Origin: Thermosphaera aggregans DSM 11486
GTDB lineage: Archaea; Thermoproteota; Thermoprotei_A; Sulfolobales; Desulfurococcaceae
Direction: 5' to 3'
DNA: 64,000 nucleotides
NCBI RefSeq assembly: GCF_000092185.1
Contig: NC_014160.1
Coordinates: 124,001 to 188,000 of the forward strand
This document shows, in pieces, positions 54,119-62,661 of this stretch; positions within the stretch are counted from its first letter, which is position 1, and every line of letters starts with the position of its first letter. The position numbers and the translations under genes were made by a program. A model generated the notes under the pieces. That model made no database searches and had not been told where the DNA came from. It worked only from the letters and a program-made list of their open reading frames with translations.

Positions 54119-54916
54119 ATGGCAACCTATAGGATTCTAGAGAATCCTGATCTAGAATCGGCTTTGAAGACGATTAAAGAGGGTTTAATGAGAAATCATC
54201 TATTAATCATTATTGGCGAGTGTTATATTGACTATGAAGGAAGAAGCGCCTCTAAACTAGGATTGGGAGAGAGAATAGTTATCATAAAACAAGATGGAGC
54301 CGTACTCGTACACAGACCCAAGGGGTATTCTCCTGTTAACTGGCAACCCTCCACAACAACCATTGAAGTATGGCTAAGGAGTGGGGAAGGGCTATCCCTA
54401 TTGGCGGTTAGAAACCGTCCCCGCGAATATCTCAGGATACTTTTCACTAAGATTTTTACCATCATTGAAGGCGTTTTCCACGATAGTGCAGAGTTCGTGA
54501 TGTATCTAAGCGAGTCCGAGATAAGGGATATCATATTTGAAAATCCAGACTTGTTGGAACCGGGGTTTAAACCGTTGGAGAAAGAGAAACGGATAGGGCA
54601 GGGCGCTGTAGATATTTACGGATTGGATTCAAATAACAACCATGTCCTAGTAGAGATTAAAAGAGTGATGGGGGATCGTGAGGCAGTTCTTCAACTATAC
54701 AACTATGTGGAGAATTATAAGAACGGGGTGGAAAACAATGTCAGGGGGATTTTGCTTGCACCGTCATTCACGCCTGGAGCGTTGGAGCTTCTCGCGAAGC
54801 TAAAGCTAGAATTTAAGGAAATAGACTTAAGGAAGCTGAGACTATTAAGCCAGTCAAGCAAGAAAAAACCGAACTCAACTCTTTTCGAATACATGAATGA
54901 GAAGGGGAGGGATTAG
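54119..54916 (+). CDS. nucS: Endonuclease NucS
   Basis: Structure-specific/mismatch endonuclease of the archaeal NucS/EndoMS family. The N-terminal half is the DNA-binding beta domain (LIIIGECYIDYEGRSASKL), and the C-terminal RecB-like nuclease has the acidic core GAVDIYGLDSNNNHVLVEIKR (shortened: GAVDIYG and VLVEIKR). 265 residues. The methyltransferase gene starts right after its stop. Upstream are divergent TATA-like runs shared with the Sfm1-like gene. Confidence 0.93.
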   Translation: MATYRILENPDLESALKTIKEGLMRNHLLIIIGECYIDYEGRSASKLGLGERIVIIKQDGAVLVHRPKGYSPVNWQPSTTTIEVWLRSGEGLSLLAVRNRPREYLRILFTKIFTIIEGVFHDSAEFVMYLSESEIRDIIFENPDLLEPGFKPLEKEKRIGQGAVDIYGLDSNNNHVLVEIKRVMGDREAVLQLYNYVENYKNGVENNVRGILLAPSFTPGALELLAKLKLEFKEIDLRKLRLLSQSSKKKPNSTLFEYMNEKGRD

Positions 54917-54917
54917 C

Positions 54918-55448
54918 TTGGAACCCGGCGTGGTCATCAAGTACGATGCAACGTGCGATTCTTACGATGAATTATATGGTGAGGAACAATTCTTGAAATA
55001 CGACTTCATCTTCAATAAATCAGGTGTAACGCTTGGCCGTGATATAGCAGACGTAGGATGCGGTACTGGGCTTCTCTACGAGTTCTTGAAGAACACGTTT
55101 AAGCAATCACTTCTGAGATACTTGTGCATTGATCCAAGTGAAGGAATGATTCGTAAGGCTGTTTCAAAAAACCCGGGGGATCCCCATATAATTTTCCTCG
55201 TATCATACGCTGAAAGCCTTCCCATTACGGATGGATCAGTAGATGATGCAGTCATGGTAACGGTCTGGGATAATCTTGAAGACCCCATGGAAGCTGTTAA
55301 CGAGCTGAGAAGAGTTGTGAGAAACAGTGTTGTAGTCACTAAGCATTCTAAAACGGCTTCCCCAGCGCCGAAAGCGTTTGACCATCGCTTCGAGTACATC
55401 GGCGTGATGATAGATGAGGTTTACGTTCTCCGAAAAAGATATCTTTAA
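54918..55448 (+). CDS. Class I SAM-dependent methyltransferase
   Basis: 176-residue methyltransferase with motif I ADVGCGTGLLYEFL and later motifs YLCIDPSEGMI, ESLPITDGSVDD and TVWDNLEDP. Short relative to many relatives and with no substrate-specific extra domain, so the substrate is undetermined. TTG 54918 is chosen because GGGAGG lies 7 nt upstream and it avoids overlap; an ATG at 54897 in the same frame would overlap nucS by 20 bp. Confidence 0.82.
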   Translation: MEPGVVIKYDATCDSYDELYGEEQFLKYDFIFNKSGVTLGRDIADVGCGTGLLYEFLKNTFKQSLLRYLCIDPSEGMIRKAVSKNPGDPHIIFLVSYAESLPITDGSVDDAVMVTVWDNLEDPMEAVNELRRVVRNSVVVTKHSKTASPAPKAFDHRFEYIGVMIDEVYVLRKRYL

Positions 55449-55493
55449 ATAGTTCGAATAGAGGTTAAGAGAGTTTAAGAGAAGGTGTTTAAT

Positions 55494-55769
55494 ATGGCTG
55501 CCAGGCTAACTAGACCGCAAAGCCCATTTAAAATATTAAAGAGCTCTGAAGGACAAATTGTCCTGGTCAAGATAAAGGGTGGCTACGAGTATGTTGGAAA
55601 CCTGGACCTAATAGACAACACTATGAATGTGGTTATGAGCAACTGCACTGAATACTCGAAGGATGGGAAACCGGTTGCTAGGTACGGTAAGCTGATAATA
55701 CGTGGAAGTCATATTCAATACATAAGCGTTAACTACGGGCAGGTCGCGCCTGAGAAAATCTCCTTGTAA
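55494..55769 (+). CDS. Sm-like protein (LSm)
   Basis: 91-residue archaeal Sm protein with both Sm motifs: Sm1 around residues 20-50 (VLVKIKGGYEYVGNLDLIDNTMN; shortened: GGYEYVGNLDLID) and Sm2 near 75 (LIIRGSHIQYI). Such proteins form heptameric rings that bind U-rich RNA. ATG 55494 is preferred with AAGGTG just before it; an in-frame GTG at 55485 would add three residues. It is surrounded by unrelated genes. Confidence 0.93.
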   Translation: MAARLTRPQSPFKILKSSEGQIVLVKIKGGYEYVGNLDLIDNTMNVVMSNCTEYSKDGKPVARYGKLIIRGSHIQYISVNYGQVAPEKISL

Positions 55770-55840
55770 TGAAAACAGAAAGCCTGGTTTCAAGTCAACT
55801 TGCTAAAATTAATATTGCTTTAACGATATAATATTATATT

Positions 55841-56800
55841 GTGAGCCAAATGAACCACTCTTCGCGAAAACCCGTTTCTCGCAGAATTGATCATTATAGG
55901 TGGTTGAGAAGCGACGGCACGCCAAATTTTAGTGATCATATTTACAAAGCCCCTTCAGAGCTTCAACTCGTGTTGAAGCGAGAAGTAAGAGTGATAAGTC
56001 CATCGGCAACCATTATGAAAGCCGTTGAAGAAATGTCTCGTAGCTTCCGGTCTCTTGTTGTGACGGCCGGGAATCGTCCACTAGGTATTCTGCACGCTTC
56101 AAACATAGTGGATTACTTGGGAGGAGGCTCTTTATTCAACATAGTAGAGAAGAGGTACAGACTTAACCTTTACAGCGCTCTGGAGAGAGAGGTTGTGGAG
56201 ACCATAATGACTCGTAGAATAGTTCAAGTCCCGGATACTTCCAAGATAATCGATGTCCTCCAAGCAATGGCTGTAACAGGGTCAGGCGTGGTTCTTGTCG
56301 TAAACAAGGAGGGAGGTCTCGAAGGAATCGTCACGGAACATGACATGGTGGTCTATCTATCAGGCGTGGTTTCCACGGGGCTTATTGTAAAAGATGTCAT
56401 GTCTACTCCGGTTGCCGTGATTAATCGTAAATCTAGTTTGAAAAAAGCAATGGAGGAAATGATTACACAGGGATTTAGGAGATTGCCGGTAGTCGATGGA
56501 GAGGTTGTTGTTGGAATGCTGACAGCTGTTGACGTAGTGAGATATTTCGGGTCCCATGAAGCCTTTAAGAGGGCAATAACCGGCAATATTCTCGAAGCAT
56601 TATCTATACCTGCGGAGGAAATCATGAGCGAGAACTTGGTGACTGTGAGAGAGGATGAGGATCTCGCAAAAGCGGTTTACGAAATGTTATCTAGAAATGT
56701 GAGCTCGGTGCTGGTCACTGATGAAGAAGGGATTTTGAAAGGAATAGTGACGGAGAGAGATGTTTTATACGCCCTATCAACATCTACTAAGAGGTCGTGA
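55841..56800 (+). CDS. Quadruple CBS-domain protein
   Basis: 319 residues made of four CBS repeats (about 45-110, 115-180, 185-250, 255-319), each ending in a G-I/V-V-T-E/D-x-D-like loop such as GIVTEHDMV, GMLTAVDVV and GIVTERDVL. CBS pairs bind adenosine nucleotides and act as energy or nucleotide sensors. Its N-terminal 40 residues are basic with no known motif. GTG 55841 start; ATG 55850 is alternative. Overlaps the next CBS gene by 4 bp. Confidence 0.85.
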   Translation: MSQMNHSSRKPVSRRIDHYRWLRSDGTPNFSDHIYKAPSELQLVLKREVRVISPSATIMKAVEEMSRSFRSLVVTAGNRPLGILHASNIVDYLGGGSLFNIVEKRYRLNLYSALEREVVETIMTRRIVQVPDTSKIIDVLQAMAVTGSGVVLVVNKEGGLEGIVTEHDMVVYLSGVVSTGLIVKDVMSTPVAVINRKSSLKKAMEEMITQGFRRLPVVDGEVVVGMLTAVDVVRYFGSHEAFKRAITGNILEALSIPAEEIMSENLVTVREDEDLAKAVYEMLSRNVSSVLVTDEEGILKGIVTERDVLYALSTSTKRS

Positions 56801-57627
56801 TCATGACGATCAAGGATTTCATCTCTCTTGAAATACCTGTTTTCGATAAGAATGATTCGCTCGCGGAATTTGTGAGGCAATTAGAGAAGACCGGTTTCGA
56901 TAAAGCATTGGTAACGGGGTACACGACTAATGGTAGCAAGAGGTTATGTGGCGTAGTGACTTCGAGAGACATCCTGGCGAAGATTGTCTCGGAGAGATTG
57001 AGGAGATCATCTCTCGGAAGGCTAAGGATTTCAGGATTCATGACGGAAAACCCGTATAAAGCCTCTTTAAACACGGATATCGTCTCGCTTGTTAAAACCA
57101 TGAGTTCCAGAGGATATGGCATTATACCAATAGAGGATGAGACGCTACATGGAGCTGTTATTAGAAAACCCCTTCTAAAGCTATTGTTCAACGATCCTAC
57201 GCCGGTTAGGAGTGTTATGGATAATCATCCACTGAAGGCCCGCACCTCTGACTCACTCCTAGATGTTAGGCAGAAAATTCTAGGTACCGATAAAAGCTTC
57301 GTTATCATAGTTAACGAGTCTGGAGAGCCCCAAGGGTATTTAACGGTTAAGGAGGTTGCTTACGCTTTCGCAACTTTCATAAAGAATATACCGGAGAGAT
57401 TTAGAAAGGAGAGGATCAACCAGTTAATCGCCCAGGACTACATGATTAAGAATTGGTTAGAAATCAAAGTGGACTCCTCCATTGGTGAAGCGGCTAAATC
57501 AATATACGAATCAAACACTAAGGGAGCAGTAGTAATAGGGGGTAGAGGCTTGGAAGGCGTGGTTACCGAGTCGGAGTTAATAAACTATCTTGCAATAAGC
57601 TTACTCTCGGGAAGGCAAATTGGATAA
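56797..57627 (+). CDS. CBS-domain protein
   Basis: 276 residues with four CBS-like repeats, more diverged than in the preceding protein; for example GVVTSRDILAKIV and GVVTESELINYL bracket the sequence. It starts at GTG overlapping the previous stop and overlaps the Mut7-C gene by 8 bp, so three genes are translationally linked. The two CBS proteins could form a nucleotide-sensing heteromer acting on a neighbour, but nothing in the sequence proves it. Confidence 0.8.
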   Translation: MIMTIKDFISLEIPVFDKNDSLAEFVRQLEKTGFDKALVTGYTTNGSKRLCGVVTSRDILAKIVSERLRRSSLGRLRISGFMTENPYKASLNTDIVSLVKTMSSRGYGIIPIEDETLHGAVIRKPLLKLLFNDPTPVRSVMDNHPLKARTSDSLLDVRQKILGTDKSFVIIVNESGEPQGYLTVKEVAYAFATFIKNIPERFRKERINQLIAQDYMIKNWLEIKVDSSIGEAAKSIYESNTKGAVVIGGRGLEGVVTESELINYLAISLLSGRQIG

Positions 57628-58156
57628 CAATGACGTTAAATTCATAGTAGACAACATGCTCGGGTCTCTCTCCCGGTGGCTTAGAATACTAGGTTACGAC
57701 ACTGTGTATCACAAGGATTTTGAGGACTGGAAGATCCTTCAAATAGCAGAGGAGGAGAATAGATATATTGTGACAAGAGATAGAGGGCTTCACCGCCGTG
57801 CCTTAAACAAGGGCTTGAAAAGTATATACCTCTGGATGGATGAGCTCGAGGAGCGTTTATCGTTTATAGCCCTAAACACAGGCATTAAGTTGAGTGTTGA
57901 TTTTAACAATACCAGATGTCCCGAGGACAATACCCCTTTGAGAAAAGTTAGCAGACAAAATGTTAAAGATAGGGTTCCCGAGAAGGTTTACAAACTTCAC
58001 GAGGACTTCTGGGAATGCCCCCGATGCGGAAAAGTATACTGGATCGGGCGTCACTGGAGAATGATCGAGAAGGTTCTTGAAACAGCGAGAAAGAAATTAG
58101 AAGAGAACCGGGTGAATATTAAAAAGGGGATAATCGATGCTACCGGTTCACCCTAG
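57620..58156 (+). CDS. Mut7-C RNase-domain protein
   Basis: 178 residues: an N-terminal PIN-like Mut7-C domain with [18 protein letters not shown] near residue 10 and [10 protein letters not shown] near 53 (predicted acidic site), and a C-terminal zinc ribbon CPEDNTPLR...CPRCGKVYW. Relatives are predicted RNases related to the C. elegans Mut-7 C-terminus. TTG start. Overlaps both the CBS gene (8 bp) and the AMMECR1 gene (20 bp). Confidence 0.87.
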   Translation: MDNNDVKFIVDNMLGSLSRWLRILGYDTVYHKDFEDWKILQIAEEENRYIVTRDRGLHRRALNKGLKSIYLWMDELEERLSFIALNTGIKLSVDFNNTRCPEDNTPLRKVSRQNVKDRVPEKVYKLHEDFWECPRCGKVYWIGRHWRMIEKVLETARKKLEENRVNIKKGIIDATGSP

Positions 58157-58802
58157 CGAGATATCTCTCGATGAGGGAGTATTCCTCGTAAAGCTTGCCA
58201 GGAAGGCGATTGAAAAAATAGTTGTTGACGGCGAAACATTAAGGCCGCCTCCTGACGCACCGGAGAAATTCAAAAGACCCGGAATGACGTTTACAACTAT
58301 TGAGACATACCTAGGGGAAAAACTCACTAGCTTAAGAGGCTGCATTGGCTTTCTAACACCAGTATACAGCTTGCTGGAGTCAACAATATACTCTGCAATC
58401 GAAGCGGCAACCGGAGATCCGAGGTTCCCTCCGGTTGCCGCCTGGGAATTAGATAAGATTTTGGTTGAGGTGACAGTCCTCTCCACTCCCACACCTATCA
58501 TAGTTTCTAATAGGAAGCTACTGCCAAGATTAATAACGGTAGGGAAACATGGGCTCGTAGTTGAAAAAGGATTCTACAAAGGAACGTTACTACCCGTTGT
58601 CCCGGTTGAGTATTGTTGGGAGACTGAAGAATTTCTTTCAGAAACATGTGTTAAAGCTGGCTTAAGACCTGACTGCTGGCTTGACGCATCCACAAGGATA
58701 TATTACTACGAGGGTAGGGTTTTCAAGGAGAAGACGCCTAAGGGAGACATTTATGAGAGAGACCTGTCTCAAGAATACATGAATGAGTGTCTAAAGAGAT
58801 AA
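58137..58802 (+). CDS. AMMECR1-domain protein (AmmeMemoRadiSam protein A)
   Basis: 221-residue AMMECR1 fold protein with LRGCIGF at 66-72 (cysteine C69), the family's invariant motif. Present from Archaea to human, function unsettled; it is commonly linked to MEMO and the AmrS radical SAM enzyme, the latter encoded at 762 here. Start ATG 58137 lies inside the Mut7-C gene, giving a four-gene chain of overlapping frames from 55841 to 58802. Confidence 0.92.
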   Translation: MLPVHPSEISLDEGVFLVKLARKAIEKIVVDGETLRPPPDAPEKFKRPGMTFTTIETYLGEKLTSLRGCIGFLTPVYSLLESTIYSAIEAATGDPRFPPVAAWELDKILVEVTVLSTPTPIIVSNRKLLPRLITVGKHGLVVEKGFYKGTLLPVVPVEYCWETEEFLSETCVKAGLRPDCWLDASTRIYYYEGRVFKEKTPKGDIYERDLSQEYMNECLKR

Positions 58803-58857
58803 GTGGATCCGGAAAATAGCCGGTGAGTAACCAGTACATGGTGAGGGTGGGATTATC

Positions 58858-59691
58858 ATGATCACTGTAAAGGATGTGGTTGAAATAGACTATGAAAAAG
58901 CTCTAGCAGTGATTAAGGATTTTGTGAAGAATTATCTCGAAACCACGGGAGCAAGAAATATTATTGTTGGCTTGAGCGGGGGTATCGATTCCTCGACCCT
59001 TTTCACCGTGTTAGCCGAGTCTGTGGATAAAGATAAAATTGTTGCTTTGATACTCCCAGATACAAGGGTTACTCCCAAAGAAGACGTGGATGACGCTGTT
59101 TCACTGGCTGAAAAATATGGTGTACGCTACTACGTCATTGAGATAGATAGAATAATTGATTCTTTCTCAATAATACCAGGTTTCGACATTAACGGTAAGC
59201 TTGATATTGGTAATCTACGTGCGAGAGTAAGGATGGCTATAATGTACTATTACGCTAATCGTTATAATGGAATTGTCGCGGGCACAAGCGATAGGTCGGA
59301 GCTCTTGATCGGATATTTCACAAAGTACGGGGACGGAGGAGCTGACATCCTTCCCCTGGGATGCCTGTTTAAGACCCAGGTAAGAATGCTTGGTAGGCAC
59401 CTAGGTTTGCCGAAAAGAATAATTGAAAAACCAAGTTCACCTAGGTTATGGAGGGGTCACTTGGCCGAGGAGGAGATAGGTCTGAGTTATGAAGAGATAG
59501 ACGTGATACTGTACGGATTATTTGATAAGAAGTTACCGCCAGACAAGGTTGCGGCAGCTACGGGCATCCCGTTGACAGCTGTCGAGAAAGTTTTAAAAAT
59601 GCATAATTCGTCAAGGCATAAGAGAAGGTTTCCACCGATTCCTAGTCTTCCATGGAACGATAACCCTGTTAGGGAACTGGGCCACCCGTAG
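58858..59691 (+). CDS. nadE: NAD+ synthetase (ammonia-dependent)
   Basis: Amidates nicotinic acid adenine dinucleotide to NAD+. PP-loop SGGIDSS near residue 40, plus GTSDRSELLIGYFTKYGD and the C-terminal KPSSPRLW region. Its 277 residues lack a nitrilase domain, so it uses free ammonia. It starts 55 bp after the AMMECR1 gene, with GGTGGGA before the ATG. Confidence 0.95.
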   Translation: MITVKDVVEIDYEKALAVIKDFVKNYLETTGARNIIVGLSGGIDSSTLFTVLAESVDKDKIVALILPDTRVTPKEDVDDAVSLAEKYGVRYYVIEIDRIIDSFSIIPGFDINGKLDIGNLRARVRMAIMYYYANRYNGIVAGTSDRSELLIGYFTKYGDGGADILPLGCLFKTQVRMLGRHLGLPKRIIEKPSSPRLWRGHLAEEEIGLSYEEIDVILYGLFDKKLPPDKVAAATGIPLTAVEKVLKMHNSSRHKRRFPPIPSLPWNDNPVRELGHP

Positions 59692-59703
59692 TTTGTCCCG
59701 GGC

Positions 59704-60189
59704 TCATTTAACAATAATTGTTGTCTTCAAGACGTTGCTTGTCAAGTCGATGTTTCCTTCCACGACATATATCCAAACCATCTTGATAGGCGCGGCTAAG
59801 AGGTTTAAGACGTACTGGGCTTTTTCAATACTGAAAGAAGCTTCGAGAGTATGGAATACGTACTTGTTGTTCACCCTTATTTCAAGTTTTTTCTCACCCC
59901 CAATGTAAAGAATCAACGGTTTAGAATATCCGTTTAATTTCTCCACTTCAACGTTTAATTTCTCAGTAATTGTTTTACCTTCGAAGTTGACGCTGGCTCC
60001 CTCGATGGTTAGAGCATCAGCCTCCTCAACAGTTTTAAAGTTTTCGGGTAAGACTCCTTCGATGATGAGTCTTTGGGGCGATACAAAACCCGTAACCGGA
60101 CCAGCAGATTTGACAGAGGCCTGGGGGGTCATGAAAACCTTCCCATTTATTTCGATAACACCGGAGTTAACGCTATACTTAACCACCAT
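59704..60189 (-). CDS. Hypothetical beta-rich protein
   Basis: ATG 60187-60189 gives 161 residues, nearly all predicted beta strands (VNSGVIEINGKVFM; SPQRLIIEGVLPENF), with no helix-rich or catalytic region seen. The frame is open to 60297 but that extension would overlap the divergent phosphoesterase start. Possibly a small beta-barrel or jelly-roll protein. Family unknown. It is convergent with nadE, 12 bp apart. Confidence 0.6.
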   Translation of the reverse strand: MVVKYSVNSGVIEINGKVFMTPQASVKSAGPVTGFVSPQRLIIEGVLPENFKTVEEADALTIEGASVNFEGKTITEKLNVEVEKLNGYSKPLILYIGGEKKLEIRVNNKYVFHTLEASFSIEKAQYVLNLLAAPIKMVWIYVVEGNIDLTSNVLKTTIIVK

Positions 60190-60254
60190 GATATCACTCT
60201 TAACGATATCTTGATATGTATCAGGGATTATATGGTTAAAAGTGGTGAGGTTGG

Positions 60255-60911
60255 ATGCGGTTGCTTGTTGTGAGCGATGTTCACGACAAGGTTTCAAATT
60301 TTCAAAAGATTGCTAGTTTCTTAAAAAACGAGATAGACGCAACAATAGTAGCCGGGGATTTAACTTATTTCAAGCCTTTTGAACACGGAGTTAAAGTTTT
60401 AAGAACAATGAGAGACTTTACCGGTCGCCCCGTCTACTTTGTCCCAGGGAATTGCGACAGCCCCAGGCTTCTTACTTGGGATGGTGAAAAAGACATCCTA
60501 AATCTACATCGTAGATTTATCCGGCTAGGAAGCAACTATGTCTACGGGATAGGTGGAGGAAACACATCTCCTTTCAATACTTTGATCGAATGGAGCGAGG
60601 ACGAGCTTAAATCGATGCTTCCAACTGGGAACAGCCAGGTTTGTGAAAAACTAGTGATGGTTACTCATACTCCTATATATCAGTTCTTCGATGAGGCCCA
60701 TGGGTCGAACATAGGTTCAATTTCATTCTACAACTTCCTACGAGAATGCGCTCCTCTTGCATGGATTACAGGTCATGTTCACGAGCATAGTGGCGTGTTG
60801 AAGTATGGTGGAACAACCATAATACATCCGGGCCCTTTGATGAAAGGGTACTATGCTATAGTGGACCTGGGTGATAATGAGGTTGTGGCAGTGGTGGGGA
60901 AGCTGGGTTAA
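60255..60911 (+). CDS. Metallophosphoesterase (calcineurin-like)
   Basis: 218 residues with the calcineurin-like motif order: DVH (SDVHD, residue 8), GDL, GNCD (PGNCDSP), and THTP and GHVHEHS metal ligands. Smaller archaeal and bacterial members are phosphodiesterases of YfcE type; the substrate cannot be assigned. Stands divergent to the beta-rich gene, 65 bp between the starts. Confidence 0.88.
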   Translation: MRLLVVSDVHDKVSNFQKIASFLKNEIDATIVAGDLTYFKPFEHGVKVLRTMRDFTGRPVYFVPGNCDSPRLLTWDGEKDILNLHRRFIRLGSNYVYGIGGGNTSPFNTLIEWSEDELKSMLPTGNSQVCEKLVMVTHTPIYQFFDEAHGSNIGSISFYNFLRECAPLAWITGHVHEHSGVLKYGGTTIIHPGPLMKGYYAIVDLGDNEVVAVVGKLG

Positions 60912-60957
60912 TTTTAAAACAAGCAAGTCGGTGATGCAGGATAGTTTGAAGTGCTAA

Positions 60958-61191
60958 CTAAACGCTTCTCACCAGGTTTCTTACTTCCTCAGGCAAAGCT
61001 TCAATGCTTATCACAATGGCTCTTGCTGGAGGCTTTGACACCACGGTTCCGGTTACAATATATCTTGTTGGATTTGTAACATCAATTTTCTCCTCGGTTT
61101 TCTTATGGAACCTGATATTTAACACTCTAACTTTTACGTAAGAACCATCTAGCCTGTCAACGTAAACGTACTTGCCATGTTTCAGCCCCAT
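60958..61191 (-). CDS. Hypothetical small beta-rich protein
   Basis: ATG 61189-61191 with AAGGTG six bases upstream gives 77 residues (an in-frame GTG at 61200 adds three). The sequence MGLKHGKYVYVDRLDGSYVKV and later KPPARAIVISIEALP suggests an OB-like or small beta barrel. No family named. It directly follows the gtrA-like gene and probably shares its transcript. Confidence 0.6.
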   Translation of the reverse strand: MGLKHGKYVYVDRLDGSYVKVRVLNIRFHKKTEEKIDVTNPTRYIVTGTVVSKPPARAIVISIEALPEEVRNLVRSV

Positions 61192-61201
61192 GTTAAACAC
61201 C

Positions 61202-61978
61202 TTACAGCCTGCTTCTACTCCACGTATACATGTAGCCTAATATAAAGTTTAAGGCGAAACCTACAATGATCCCTGTCAGCTGGGCTAGCCAAAAAACCAT
61301 GCCCAAGAGTATGGGAAGGGTTGTGGCTAAGAGGATTTGGGATGAGAAACTTGCGATGCTCGCTCCATGATACTTTACAAGCCGAGCAATAACGTTTTTG
61401 AATCTCCGGTCTATGCTTGCATCCGCGAAAGTCCATTTCTCGTGCAGGATGAAATTGAACAGTACGCTTGATTCGAAGCCCGCAAACGATGAAAAAGGGT
61501 TCTTAACTAAGTCGGCAACTCCAATACCTGTGAGCTGGTGGAAGATTAACTGTGCTACAGCCAAGTTTACAATGCTTCCTGCGGCCCCGACGATGATAAA
61601 TTTCAAAACTCTTAGAGGTTCGATGAGTGGGAGGGCTACTATTAATGGGAGAAGGCTTTTAATAATCTCACTAGCGTCCTCAGGGTTTAGCGTAACCTCT
61701 AATTTTTCACAACCATGTCCTCCTAGGTCAATATCGTCCTTCCCGCTCGTAATGATCCCAATAGGTATTTTGAACCTAGGCCTCTCAAGCCTTTTAAGGG
61801 AGTTCAATAATATTGCCAGCTTAACCCTGAGAGGCAGGCGTGCTATTATTTCAACACAGTTAAGCCCTACCGGGTGTTTTATCCCTGCTAGTTTTCTACA
61901 GAGCGGATCAAATCCTTTGCGAACTAAAATCTTGTGCTCGCTTCCCTCGGCGCAGCTAACATAATTCATTATCCTCAT
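61202..61978 (-). CDS. GtrA-like membrane protein with N-terminal domain
   Basis: 258 residues. The C-terminal half is the GtrA fold of four transmembrane segments (FIIVGAAGSIVNLAVAQLIF; SSVLFNFILHEKWTF), associated with flipping polyprenyl-linked sugars in glycan synthesis. About 115 N-terminal residues precede it with two cysteines (C9, C28) and no recognised fold, an unusual addition. With the uppS gene in this window, a lipid-linked sugar role is plausible. Confidence 0.83.
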   Translation of the reverse strand: MRIMNYVSCAEGSEHKILVRKGFDPLCRKLAGIKHPVGLNCVEIIARLPLRVKLAILLNSLKRLERPRFKIPIGIITSGKDDIDLGGHGCEKLEVTLNPEDASEIIKSLLPLIVALPLIEPLRVLKFIIVGAAGSIVNLAVAQLIFHQLTGIGVADLVKNPFSSFAGFESSVLFNFILHEKWTFADASIDRRFKNVIARLVKYHGASIASFSSQILLATTLPILLGMVFWLAQLTGIIVGFALNFILGYMYTWSRSRL

Positions 61979-61995
61979 CCATAGACGTTGCCGGG

Positions 61996-62661
61996 ATGTC
62001 GATAATTATCATATACCACAACAGGATTAAATTCATAAGTGGTGCAGATACCGTGTCTTTAAACAGTGAATGGTTGGAGATTATTTACGAAATACAAAAT
62101 TGTAAAAAATGCAGGCTACATGAAAACAGGATTAACACTGTCCCCGGCGAAGGTCCTTTAACTGCAAAAGTTGTATTAATCGGAGAAGCCCCCGGGAGGA
62201 AAGAAGACGAAGTGGGTAGCCCCTTTGTTGGCCCTGCTGGAAGGCTTTTAAATACCTTACTTGAGAACTCCGGGCTAAAAAGAGAGGAGGTTTTCATTAC
62301 AAATATAGTGAAATGTAGACCTCCCGGTAATAGGAAGCCTAGAAGAGATGAAATATCTCAGTGTCTGGGGTACTTGGGCCGTCAATTAAGATTGATAAAA
62401 CCTAGGGTTTTAATCCTCCTGGGAAATACTGCTGCGGAAACGATTTATGGTTTATCAGGGGTTGAATGGCATGGAATGATGAGGGATCATGGGAAAATTT
62501 TCGAGATCAATGTTTACGGGGTTAAAACCATATCGATTCCAACGTTTCACCCAGCGGCCGCTCTCTATAATCCCAGGCTCAGGACTATTCTTCTGGAAGA
62601 CTTCACAAAGGTTGTGAAACCTGTCATAGAGGAGCTGGATAAAACCTTTACTCAGCCTTAA
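61996..62661 (+). CDS. udg4: Family 4 uracil-DNA glycosylase
   Basis: Removes uracil arising from cytosine deamination, important at high temperature. Iron-sulphur cysteines lie in CKKC and in KCRPPGNRKPRRDEISQC; the catalytic GEAPGRKEDEVGSPFVGPAG and the C-terminal TFHPAA block are present. 221 residues from ATG 61996; an in-frame GTG at 62053, after GGTGCAG, may be the real start (202 residues). Its stop overlaps that of the protease gene by 4 bp, convergently. Confidence 0.94.
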   Translation: MSIIIIYHNRIKFISGADTVSLNSEWLEIIYEIQNCKKCRLHENRINTVPGEGPLTAKVVLIGEAPGRKEDEVGSPFVGPAGRLLNTLLENSGLKREEVFITNIVKCRPPGNRKPRRDEISQCLGYLGRQLRLIKPRVLILLGNTAAETIYGLSGVEWHGMMRDHGKIFEINVYGVKTISIPTFHPAAALYNPRLRTILLEDFTKVVKPVIEELDKTFTQP

